Source: Rotaria socialis | Taxonomy: Eukaryota > Rotifera > Eurotatoria > Philodinida > Philodinidae | NCBI GenBank assembly: GCA_905331475.1 | Contig: CAJNYU010004523.1 | Span: 62,001 to 126,000 of the forward strand | DNA: 64,000 nucleotides | Reading direction: 5' to 3' | Made by a program: the position numbers and the translations under genes | The notes under the pieces: model-generated | What the model saw: only the letters and a program-made list of their open reading frames with translations | Databases searched by the model: none | What the model was told of the DNA's origin: nothing | In this document: positions 20,701-32,088 of the stretch, piece by piece | Numbering within the stretch: position 1 is the stretch's first letter | Layout of the letters: the number at the start of each line of letters is the position of its first letter

Positions 20701-23700
20701 ATTTGAAACATATACATTTGTGCATGTTTTAAACCAGTAATTATAATACTTGTATTCGGTGTTGTACGATTAAATTCATTGATATGTGGCGAGTGTTCAG
20801 CGGACTTTTCTTCATTGAATAAGTCAGGTTTATATTGCTCGTGTATTGAACTACTTTTATCTTCGAAATAATGATCTAAGTCACTAATAATTGTATCTTT
20901 TAAATCTGCACGTATTATTAATGGATCTTTACGTTCGGTTACAGAATTAATAAGTTGATGTTCAAGTATAGCTAAATCAGTTACAACTTGATCAATACCA
21001 GTATTTTCTTCAAATTCTTCATAATAATCATCATTATTTCCATTGCTATATTTGGATTTATGTCTTGGACATCGATTAGAACTACTGTTATTTAATTCAG
21101 GATTTGGAACCGCTTCTTCAGAACGCCAACGATCTAAATTAAATAGAAAATTTTATGTTCTGTTTTTATCAACATTATTTTTTTTTCTATGATGATTTAC
21201 CTTTCATTAAACAAAGTAATTTGTAATTATCGACTGGTAATCGATCTTCGATAGGTGCATAATATATAAGATAGATAGTAATGTCACCATTGGGTTTCGA
21301 TGGCGGTTGCCACATTAATTCAATAGCCGAACGAGATACTGATTCACCACGTAAATTAAGTACTGGTTCAGGATGACGTGGTAATGTGTGAAAATAACCA
21401 ATTGTTGAATATAGACCAACAGTGTTCACATTCGAAGTTATCGATGCATAAATAGCATAATATGTTGCACCAAGAAGTGATGATAATTCAACAATCATTG
21501 TAAATGAACCACCTAAAAAGAAATTCATTAATATTATTAATGAGTCCGAATGGCAAGGGAGGAAATTCTCTAATAGATTAATCACCTTTATGAGAGACTT
21601 ATTTGTAATATGTGGATTGAGAGTTCAACAAAAATTAATTTCAACTTCAAGTTTTTCATAGAAACCAATCTTAGATTAATGATGATCCGTAAAATGATCA
21701 GGCTAGTAAAAAATCCTATTGAATTTTCTTTTCTATGGCTATTATCAATAGAATATAGTAAAAAATACTATGACTAAATAGTCGATTAATCGATTTTTTT
21801 ATTATCAGATCCTCTGAAAACGGATCTATTGTTATCATGGTCTCAGAACAATGGCATAAAATCATCTGAAAATTACAATAAAAAATTTATTTGCAAGTCA
21901 AATGATTCGATATTCGATCATATGTGATCACATTTTGCATTAAAATTAGTGCATCTTTTTCACACAGACACATACACTTCACAATCAATATGAATAGAAA
22001 TCTAGGTATAAAAAACAAAACCCGTCGAGATTTCTTCCATTAAATACACAGGGATAAAACTTCCCCATTAAAAATTTTTAATGATCGTTTTCAGTAGATT
22101 GACTGAAGTTACTAGAAGATAAGTTTATTGAAACATTATTTTCGATTAATACTTTGATATCCATCTCTCACTCATATATAAATAATTGTATGACAAAGTT
22201 AAGAGCAGCTTAACTCTGGCGAAGAGTCTAAAGGTATCTAAAAATAAATAAAACGAATAGGAAACTAGAATCTTTTCAACTGTTCTCCGACGACAATATA
22301 TCCGGTCTGCACCACTAATGATATTCTCGACGACTATCATACCCGGAAATAAAATAAATATCAAAATTCTATAGTGATACGAAAAAAAGATCTAAGAAAC
22401 GAAACGATTTATGACTCCTATAAAAAAAAACGTTTGCTTTTTTGAAGGAATATCGATATTACAAGATAGATAATATTATTTCTATGGATTTCTCTTCGAA
22501 AAAAAATGAAATTTTTACCGCTTGGTGATGGATTATAATTGACTTTTTCAACGATTCGTAGCCATTTACGTGATTGTGTTTGATCAAAATGAGTTTCATT
22601 TTTTGTATTTGTCGCTTTGTAATAAACAGACAAAAATGGTCGACGTAAATAATCGGCTCTATCGCCTGGTTGAAAAAATAATTCTTTTGGTATTGCAACA
22701 GTAACTTGTGCTGTTAATGAACGTATGTTATTAACAGTTAATGTCAATAGATTTGATTCGCATGATGCCAAATATCCATTAGCATATTCGTTATAAGTAT
22801 TTTGTGTAATTTGTAAATCTAAAACAAAAAGGCGATTAAGGTTTGTTGTTTTTTCCGTCGTGACGAAATGATTTATTTCAAATACCTTTTTCTTTTGCAA
22901 TAGTATGATTAATAAATTCTTCAATACGTTTTAAACAAAGACGAGCATTTCGAACAATGTTTAAACTTCCTTGAATGACAGGTGGCGGATGAGCTGGCAA
23001 CCATAATTCAGTTAAAAAATCATTTTCTTCAATAGTTATGGTTGCATTCGATGTTATACCAATACGTTTAAGTTTAGAAAAAACACTTAAACTTGAAAAT
23101 ATATTTACATTATGTATGGTAAATTCATGATCGATTTGTTCAAGAGATTCAAATGCAGTAAATACATCTGCTAAATTGGTTTCAGTTGATTCGAGTGCAG
23201 CTATATTATAAATATTTAATGTATGAATACGTGAGCAATATCTTAGCAAATGAAAATCGCTTATCGAACGAATATGTTGTTCTCGACATGCACCTTGACA
23301 ATAATCATTTTCTGGTGCTGACATACAACGGACACAAGATGTATCTAATTTTATGTCAAAGCCCGATGGACACGTTGATACACATTCATTATTTTCATCT
23401 AGTATAAAGCCATAACCCATGAAAAATGATTTACATTCTTGATGTTTTACACATAAAGAATCGATAACCTACAATAGAAAGATCGCCATATAAATATTTC
23501 TTTTTGTTAAATTTAGTAATGGAAATCATCATGAAGTGTCGACTTTGCTCTGAACATACTCATGAGACTGAGTATCTCCACTGGTTGACCTATTTTTCAT
23601 TAAGACAGTACTGAGGTGTTTTTTGAACTTTTTTCGCATATTCATTTGAATTAATATATTTTTATAAACCTATCGAGAATAGATCTCATATTAATTTCCA

Positions 23701-26393
23701 GTCATTATGAAAAAAACAAATACTCTGTTGATTCATGTTAGATTCAACTAATTATCTGCGTTTTTTGTAAGAAAACTCAATAGAAAATAAGATGTTTTGG
23801 ACATCAATCCGAATAGAATAGAAGTGTGACCAATCAACAGTTAAAATTTATTATACACTACTAATAAACAAATCTCACTAATTCATACTTATAAAAACAT
23901 ATAAAATAGCTTTGTCATCTTTTAGGCTAATCTTTTCGACATTAAGTCTTTTTTTTCTAATTGTAATAAATTAATAATGAAGACATTTTTTTGTGTTTTA
24001 CTTACCTTAAGCATATCTGATGGACATTTTTGAACACATTGACCTGTTTCATAAATTCTCATATGTTTACAAGCATGGCAAATTAAATTTTTTGATGTTG
24101 AATTTTGATAACAACCGCCAACGCATTGATCTGGACAACAGATCGCTTCAGATAAACAGTTTCCTTTACAATGTACTGAACATTGTTGTTGACATTGTGT
24201 TGGTGACCAACATGCCGATGGACATGTTGGACAAATTGCACAATCATCTCGATTTTGTCGTAATATAACTTGTGCTTTTGGACTTTCAATTATATCATGC
24301 CAACGAATAGAATTTGCATAACACAATTGAGCATTGCGCGCAATAATAACATTGCCTCGACGAATATTAATCAATGATGTTAAACCTAATTCATCTAATT
24401 GTAAATTCTCCATGATAATGAGTGCATAACCATGATAGAGAACCCGGCCATGAATAATCGATAAACGTGGAAACATTAAAGAAAACGAGCGTACTAATGA
24501 ATAACCTAATAGCATATATCCATGAACTTCACGAAGATACGGAAATCGAACCGGTAATGATGGTGTTGTGGTTATATTATTTGTTAATGGCATTGGAGCA
24601 TATATGATTGAGCCAAGGATAACTTCACAAGATGCATATAATTTCATATCAAGACCTCGTCGTACTTCAAATATTGTAATGTGAACATCCCCACATACTA
24701 TAAGAAAAATGCATAATTGACACATTCGATTAACGAATCTTTACAGAAGGTATAACAACTATCGATTTTTATGACACTTATTAAGAGAACAACAATTAGA
24801 ATTAGTAAAAGCTATAACTCAATGCCGAATATAGAAAATTCGTGGTAGATGAAACACAATGAGGTGTCATAATACAAAATGAAAAGGAAGCATATGCACT
24901 TTTATTGAAAGAATGCATTATAATTACAAACAGGTCATTCCATATGAAAAAGTCTAGATTCTATTAGACAGATTGACGTCATCGTTGTATAACATTGACA
25001 TCTTTTTTTAAAAAGTATCTTTTCAAAGGTTTCAATAGGTCAATGTCAACGAGTGAGTCTTTTTTTTTTGTATTCTTTATCAATATGCTCTTCTACATTA
25101 ATGGATAACCTTCAAGATGTTTAGTTAATCACCGACAAACTACGTAAACATTAGATGATTATACTTTGTTCGATTGAGCGGATAAAATAGATAGACAAGG
25201 TTTTCGTATAATTACGTCCGAAATAAAAATAAGACAGGCATCCATTCTTTTACATTAGTCGTTCTATACTGACTTCATTCTTCGTAGGAAAATGAATTTA
25301 TGCTAATTCATTTTTTCATGTTAAATAGACTGAATTTAGAACTTTTCAAATATCTGTCCCATCGAATTAGCATTGCTTTGCAATTCGAACATGATTTTTG
25401 TGTACTCAAAAAAAAAACGAGTACAATATAGAATCGGTCAGTGTGTCCGGTCGTCCGTTTATTCGAAAACTCTTCACAATTACATTCGATTGAGCTGAAA
25501 TTTTGTGCACAGAATTGCCTCATCAATATCTAGTTCGAGTTCGAAGATGAGAAGGATCCGTCGAGAAATGGCTGAGTTATCGAAAAGATTGTCATTTTTG
25601 ATCAGACCATCCCTGAGGGGGAGTACAGGGATTTTTTTAAAAAAGCTTTTTTTTCTCAGAATTATCCACAAAATATATAAATCGACTCAGCTTTTAACGC
25701 TGATTCTAAATCTGATATTAATTTTGAACTAAACCGTAGCTTTCTAACGAAACATCGCCTGAAAAACGTCTCAAAATGCACAAAAATTGCATCCAGAAAT
25801 CCAATTGCCTAGTTTCTCATGATAATTATCGTGTTCCGACATTCTAGAATGACTCATATGTCCCATGCACTTTTTGCAGTACACATAACTCTCGAATGAA
25901 ATCCGAAGTTTCCACATTTTTTATATCTGATATCAGCCTTGTTGTCATCGATGATTTCAATAACAATAATTGAATACTAAGAGAATTATTAAAAATAATT
26001 TGTTAGAGTATTTTTTCTCTGTTAATCGGATTTATAAAATTCAACAAGCAAGATTTTGAATTTTTTCTTCTTTATGGACTATATCTGATTTATTTTAATG
26101 TCACTCAACGAATAATTAAAATTTTTCTGAATTATTTTTAATCTGCATCATAACGTCGACATTGGGATTTACATATTAATCAAATTTAATATCCCGAAAC
26201 TTCTCAGTTTTCATTTCTATCTGCCTTGATTTTACTTCTTTTGACTTAAAAGTAAAACAAGAAGAGTTTTTCAAATACCTTTTGGTTGTGGTTTAGCCAT
26301 AACTTCCATTTCAATGGTTTCATTATTTTGTGCACTAATCCACGATAGAAGCAACTGTAAAACAATAATGATGATCGTATATCTAAGTTTCAT
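17725..26393 (-). CDS. INSR: Insulin/IGF-receptor-like receptor tyrosine kinase
   Basis: Fifteen minus-strand exons: 26393-26279, 24697-24006, 23468-22886, 22818-22519, 21512-21201, 21133-20609, 20542-20159, 19741-19586, 19533-19394, 19342-19293, 19237-19102, 19037-18884, 18351-18222, 18164-18027, 17962-17725; exactly 1350 codons plus stop (human 1382 aa). Order: signal peptide ([18 protein letters not shown]), L1, a furin-like Cys-rich region ([18 protein letters not shown]), L2, three fibronectin-III-like modules ([28 protein letters not shown]), a transmembrane helix near residue 980, the juxtamembrane IRS/SHC docking motif NPNY near 1019, and the kinase ([37 protein letters not shown]). 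The activation loop keeps the three-tyrosine insulin-receptor signature. The alpha/beta cleavage site is reduced to R-C-P-R near residue 690. The C-tail is short and Ser/Asp rich. The ATG directly follows an acceptor (aattttag). An insulin/IGF pathway role is inferred from the family. Confidence 0.95.
24698..26278. other. Large first intron of the insulin-receptor-like gene
   Basis: 1581 bases between the signal-peptide exon and the L1 exon. A patch at 25440-25640 is less AT-rich than its surroundings and has short open frames on both strands without recognisable domains. It may be an old repeat or a regulatory element. Nothing else was seen. Confidence 0.4.
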
Positions 26394-27659
26394 CTAAAAT
26401 TATAAATGAAAATTTTTTTATTTTGTGATGTACAATGAGAGCAACGGACCGTAAATAAAAAGGTAACTATCTCTGTTGATGCAAAAACATTGTCAACACA
26501 AGTGGTGTTAGAACGCTTTTTTCTTTTCAGAATAATGTTTTTCATTGTTTCAGATGTATCTATATATATATCATGCAGCTAATGTAAATAAGAACAATAC
26601 AGAAAAAAAAAGAAAGCCTATCAATATTCTTAAAGTTCTAGGGTTTATTGAAAAAGACTGATCAATCAAGATCTAGATTACACGTTTTTTTTTATACAGT
26701 TGACTAGATTTAATGGATAGAGCGAAGGTTTTGGTAACATGAAACAAAAAATAATATAACTCGCAAAAAAAATAACAATCTAACAAGATTGAAGGCTGCA
26801 CTCCGCTTGCCGTCCTATTGGATAGATACATTGTGTAATGATAATGGATGTTACGTTATTGAAGATGTAATAAATATAATCATATTAATCTATCAATAAT
26901 CCAATCACGTATAATTTATTGCTTACTTATTTCTCAAATCTTATTAAGAGACTGTGAAGGTTATAAAAATCGATCTCTTCGCTTTCTCTTTTGCTTTTAA
27001 ATAACCATCCTTTCATAAGCTACTCAAGTGACTTATGTCCTCATCAATTGTAAAAATACGTACTTATAGAGTTATTATTTTTTGTTATTTGTAGAATAAA
27101 TTTGAAAAACAGAAATTTTTCTTTCTAGAAACCAAACAAAAAACCTTATTCTACAGCTCTCTCGCGTTCTAAATAGAAGATTACAAAGGATGAAGAAAGA
27201 GAAAAAGGTTTTTTTCTCTTCTTTCTGGCTTATTATTCGATCATCTAGGTAGAAAAACATGCTGAGTCAATTCTTATGTAAACTCGTTAGAAGAAAAAGA
27301 AAACTATCTTCTGAACTATGACGAATTGACATGTTTACACATTACCGACATTATTTTCTTGTGACGTAGAAGATCAGAGGTAGCTATTTTTTCTTCTTTG
27401 AGCCTTGTAAGATTACTTTATTATCAACAACTTATCGGATAGGACAAAGTGCTTTTAAATCCTAAGTTCTATGAAATCAGTCAAATTCTTCTCACAGAAA
27501 ATCCAGTCTATTAAAGTTTTCTAATCTGCTTCCTGGCCGATCACAATAGCTATCGAACATTATAAAGATAGCAATCCGAATGTCCTTTATAATTTACATT
27601 TTATTATGATTCGACATTAATAAAAGGGTTACATGAATTTCGGTCCATGGAATTTTCGG

Positions 27660-28422
27660 GCTAATTTTAGACAAATTCATCGAAACCTGAAAAACCCTTA
27701 ATTTTCTAAAAATTAGTTTCTATATTTTTTAGTGCCCAGCGGAGCGACTTAGTGCTCGAAATAGTGGTGCGGGTGTAGATCGAAATAAATCGACGTTGTG
27801 AATCACGAACGATAAGCGGTGAAAAAGGCATGAAACTACACGTATATGAATTATACAATACGAGAGAGCGCGAATAAATTAGATAACAATAGAATATACA
27901 GTGAACAAAACTAATCAAGAACAAAAGATTTAATTTGATCAATCTGATAGTGTATTTAAGGAAAAATTGAACGATTTCAGAGAAAGTTGCATAAATACAA
28001 TTCCGATGTCAATAAAGGTAAAATTATTAATTGTCGATAAGCATCTTAGAACATCATTCTGAACAGTTGGATAAGCTCAAAAAGGCAGGCATGTTCCATT
28101 TCAACAAGTACAAATACACACTTGTGCGCTTTCAACTTTAATGTTGTGAATTTACACATCATATTATATTCTGTAAGACACATATTAATTGAACAAGAGA
28201 TGTCCTTGATTGTGAAATATCTAACCCCAAGTTTGTGTACTCTTTTTCCTCTATTGACATAGAAACCTAATCATGCGAATAAAATTTTCTTAGGAAAACT
28301 TCATTGAACCTGTAGTATATAAATAAATAGCTTAGAACGCTATGTCGCTCCGCTCGGCACTAAAAAATCTCTAAAAACTAGTTTTTTCTTTCAGGCTTCA
28401 ATGAATTTGTCTAAAATTGGCT
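27660..28422. mobile_element. Non-autonomous DNA transposon-like element with ~90-base inverted ends
   Basis: The left end (about 27660-27756) and right end (about 28332-28422) are inverted copies of one another. Outer parts share taattttagacaaattcat, and inner parts share ttttttagtgcc followed by gcggagcgac. The inner ends are GC-rich compared with the host DNA. About 570 bases lie between and show no long open frame, so transposase would have to be supplied elsewhere. Ends may extend a little further (catggaatttt against catgaaaaac). No clear target-site duplication was identified. Confidence 0.6.
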
Positions 28423-30570
28423 GAATGTTTTTCATGAAAATGAATAACTAATTAGTTCAATAGGTATATTAATATTTTATGTCAATAGTAAAGGGAATGG
28501 TTTATGTCCAAAACCTAAACTAAATATATATATAATGTGTCTTCTTTGAAAATAGTAAACACATTTTAAACGACAGCAAATAATTTAAGAAAGTCCTTTT
28601 CCTTTCCTGCAAGATATAAATCGTCAATAGGCTATTGAAACACGTGATAGCGACACTCGACACGTTTTAAACATTATTGTCTTGCATAAGATGAGCTTTT
28701 ACACCAAAGAAACATTTTTTGTTGATATAACTGTAAATACTGTCATCTATGTATTTTATTGTTCTCGTCTACCAGTTCTACCAAAAGCTTTTGTTACTAT
28801 AACGAAAAAAGAGTTTGTTGATATAAAACATTACCTAAATATTATAACAAAATGTTCTTATTCAATTTCTTATTTAATCATGCTACAAAAAAAAATAAGA
28901 AACGGCCGATATTATTCACATTGAAAAAAGTTCTCGAGTTTATATTAACTTCTTCCTGTTCGGTATATTTCTGCGCTTTTTCCCGACCGCTATCTTTCGG
29001 GAAACAGCCAATATTTACTTCACTGTAGGACGAGAAATGGCCTTAGTGAGTTTTACTAGTACACTCGATAATAAAAGAAGATATCCTGTTTATGAAAAAC
29101 AAACTTGACATTATACTACCAACCGATGGAGACAGAGTTCTAACACATCTTCTAATGACATATGTACTCGAATTTTTCTCATCTTTCAATACATCTTGAC
29201 CTCTTGAATAAACAGCACTTCATGGGATTGATTATATTCTAAAAAGACAGAATACAAAAGTTGAGTTAATTGTAGAATTCTTATAATGATAGAACTATAT
29301 AGATGTCTATTCGCATGTATACACGTGTCAAAATATCAAAAACAATTCTGACGTAGAACTGACTACTTTTCTTTTGTTTTTATCTATTCTGCAACTTTTA
29401 GATACCACAAAAATAAGATTCAACGCTTGAATAAACTAACAAGATAGAGCGAAGTTAGATATAAAATTTAATTTCCAAGCTAAATGGAAACGACTAACAA
29501 CAAACTAATTATTTCTTCATTCCCTTGAGAAAATCTGATGAGGGTTTATTTTGCAAACCCGAAAAGAGGCACGCACTCGAAGCCGTTCAGTCACTCTTGA
29601 TTTTCTATCTTAGAAATACTATATCAAAAGAATATCAATTTATAAAAATATTTTAAAGTCATTGATCTTGTCGGCAAAATTAGAAAATATTTTCGGAATG
29701 AATGCCATAAGCTAATAGCAAGGTCGTATTGCTGTCAAGAAGAAAAATTTTTAATCTTTCATTCTAAAAGTACTCACACTTCTAAATATTTTTGATAATG
29801 GTTTCGCAAATAATTTTAAAAGTTCGATTTTTAGGTCTTCCAAGAAATTAGTAATTGCGTTGACTAAAGCTTTTACAATTCTATCTATGGAGAAACGTTT
29901 TTTTCTTCATTTGTCAATAGAGGAGATCCGAGCATTTTTAATGATATTAACAGCTGCTCTGAAATTTTTCTTTTTAATAATATCATGAATAACGAATATC
30001 TGGTTTTTGTCAATTCTTTTCCTATCAACTAAAATAAAAGTATCTCGATCATTTTGCAGCATTAAGATTAAAAATTACTCATCGCAAATTATGAAAGAAA
30101 ATTTTTGTATGTGAAAGTCACTGCAATTTTTCAATACTCACCAAAAACAGAATCATGTAATAATAAAATAATATTTCTCAAAAAGTCAACTCAACAAATC
30201 AAGAATAATATAAACGCCTACATAGTACGGATTACGTAATGACCTATCGTAACTCTTACCATTAGATTAGTAAAGAAAACACAATTGTTTGTTATACGTG
30301 ATGATCAATTGGACTTTTTGCTGATAAAAATAGAAAAAAAAAAGTTAAATCATACGATAAATAGACTAACCATTAATTCATCAAAGAAGCTGAAAGACGT
30401 AGAATAAAATATGAAGACTTTTGGCTCTTTTTTCTCTTATCAATGAGTGCACTAGAGTTTTTTTTCTTTCTGTTTATCTTTTCTTGCAAACTTCTATCCA
30501 TTAAAAGGATTCGCAAAAAATCGATTTGGGTATACATAATTATATATAATTGTACACAATAAAAGAGAGT

Positions 30571-30622
30571 GTCAAGGCAATAAGCAATGGTTGGAGTAAT
30601 GTTTGCCGCCTATTGCTTTGAC
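30571..30622. repeat. Short hairpin
   Basis: gtcaaggcaataagc pairs with gcctattgctttgac across a 22-base loop, with two mismatches or wobbles in 15 positions. This could be a remnant of a fold-back repeat. No further support. Confidence 0.35.
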
Positions 30623-30977
30623 CGGAAAATACTAAATTTAGCCTATCTTTGGCCATTTTATTTTTGATACGTAATATTGCTAAAAAGCATTATTGAGTTG
30701 GTTAAGTTTATTCATTCGATTAACTCGATGGATTGGTATTGTGAGCGGCTTCGTTACTGACTACAATTATCTGTGAGCTCTAAAACAGAACTGTTGAAAT
30801 TAATAGTAAAATAGATTAGTCTTACCGGAAGAAGATCAAACCAATGAATCCTTTTTCATCACTAAGTTCTATTACTAGTAAATAGGAGTAAACAAAGAAA
30901 ACACAATCACAGACTGATATCATTAATTGTGAGAAAAGTGAGGAAAACAAATTATGTATACACGAGTTCTTATCTTT

Positions 30978-31175
30978 GAGTTCCGTGACTAACGAGGGAA
31001 CATTCTCAACTGATTCTCACCATTTGGATTCATCTTTTTCTGGCTTGTAGGGCCGGTCATATATATGAAATACCTGAAATGATTCGTGCCATTGCGAGTC
31101 GGTTTCAAAGAGTTATGAGCGGAAATATGTTACAATAGACGGTGTCACCTTCTATGTGCTATTTTTTTCTTCTTT
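30978..31175 (+). pseudogene. Decayed inverted copy of the ORF at 31176-31478
   Basis: The plus-strand reading TREHSQLILTIWIHLFLACRAG, then IYEIPEMIRAIASRFQ, parallels the minus-strand ORF residue by residue. It then loses frame near 31130 (TAG at 31135-31137) and resumes one base later as IDGVTFYVLFF against IDGATIYSLMF. Differences fall at all codon positions, so there is little sign of selection on this copy. The product is unknown. It faces its partner tail to tail. Confidence 0.5.
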
Positions 31176-31478
31176 TCATATCTCAACTAGGGGATGATTT
31201 TCCCCATAGATATTTATAATACGAATATACTCAACTTGCTCGAACGAAAAAAGTTTCGAGAAGTATGTTTGAGCTACCGGGTCGAAAGAACGAAACATTA
31301 ATGAATAGATAGTAGCACCATCTATCAAAGCAGTTGTTTCGCTCATACTTTGAAACCGAGTAGCAATGGCACGAACACTTTCACATATGTCATATATATG
31401 ATGAGCCCTACAAACCAGCAAAAGATGAATCGAAATGGTGTGAATCACTTGGGAACGTTCCCTCGTAAGTTTATTCAT
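31176..31478 (-). CDS. Unrecognised 100-aa ORF, right arm of an inverted pair
   Basis: The frame MNKLTRERSQVIHTISIHLL, then VCRAHHIYDICESVRAIATRF, is intact to a TGA at 31176-31178. I do not recognise the family; there is no signal peptide, membrane segment or metal motif. The sequence directly upstream (tgaattatag) is acceptor-like, so the ATG could instead be internal to a downstream exon. A homologous but frame-broken copy lies inverted at 30978-31175. It may be a fragment of a multicopy gene or mobile element rather than a free-standing gene. Confidence 0.3.
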   Translation of the reverse strand: MNKLTRERSQVIHTISIHLLLVCRAHHIYDICESVRAIATRFQSMSETTALIDGATIYSLMFRSFDPVAQTYFSKLFSFEQVEYIRIINIYGENHPLVEI

Positions 31479-31565
31479 CTATAATTCACAGAACTAAAGA
31501 AATAAATTATACTTATTTCATAACTCGTCAAAAATAAATATCTAACACTAAAGTATATATTTATA

Positions 31566-31598
31566 AAAAAAATATATATATATATATATATATATATT
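31566..31598. repeat. TA microsatellite
   Basis: A run of A followed by about 14 TA units. Simple repeat with no other meaning apparent. Confidence 0.8.
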
Positions 31599-31890
31599 AT
31601 TTGAAGACTCAAGAGAATCTAATAGCCAATAATAATAGCGATAAATATGATGCTACCCAATTAAATAAAGCAATTTATCACAGAAAATCTAGACTATAGT
31701 CTTGCTTTCTTCTTTGTCTTGTTGACATGCCATCATAATCGCAGAGGCATGATAGAACTTTTTATCAAATCTATTTTTCTTTGACTAAGGTCCCAAACAG
31801 ACCAAAAAGATAAAACAGAATTAACCACTAAATCGTCTCAAAAAGATGACTTAAGTGTGAATTAACCAATCACGTTGCTTAATTCTGTTT

Positions 31891-31990
31891 NNNNNNNNNN
31901 NNNNNNNNNNNNNNNNNNNNNNNNNNNNNNNNNNNNNNNNNNNNNNNNNNNNNNNNNNNNNNNNNNNNNNNNNNNNNNNNNNNNNNNNNN
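31891..31990. other. Assembly gap of 100 N
   Basis: Exactly 100 N, the usual placeholder for a gap of unknown size. The left flank ends with ttaattctgttt, which is the exact inverse of aaacagaattaa at about 31815. The right flank starts with 14 C and runs into a copy of the GC-rich repeat. Hairpin and homopolymer sequence probably caused the break. Confidence 0.97.
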
Positions 31991-32088
31991 CCCCCCCCCC
32001 CCCCAAAAAGACGACCCACTTTGAAATTTGATCTGCTTTGTCATTAAAGAAGACCCCGGGTCTTTTATTCCGGAGGGGGGGGGGTTAC
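31991..32088. repeat. Partial second copy of the GC-rich-ended repeat
   Basis: From about 32018 to 32085 the sequence matches 9674-9741 with only a few changes, including ctttgaaatttgatctgctt and gaccccgggtctt. It ends in a run of G as the first copy does. The left part is lost in the adjacent N gap. Confidence 0.75.

Noticed and set aside
25440-25735. Open frames on both strands in the first intron of the insulin receptor
   Set aside because: They overlap in three frames, have Ser/Arg-rich low-complexity sequence and no splice fit with the host gene.
28682-28924. 80-codon frame next to the inverted-repeat element
   Set aside because: T/A-driven composition and no domain. Lies outside the element ends, so not a transposase fragment.
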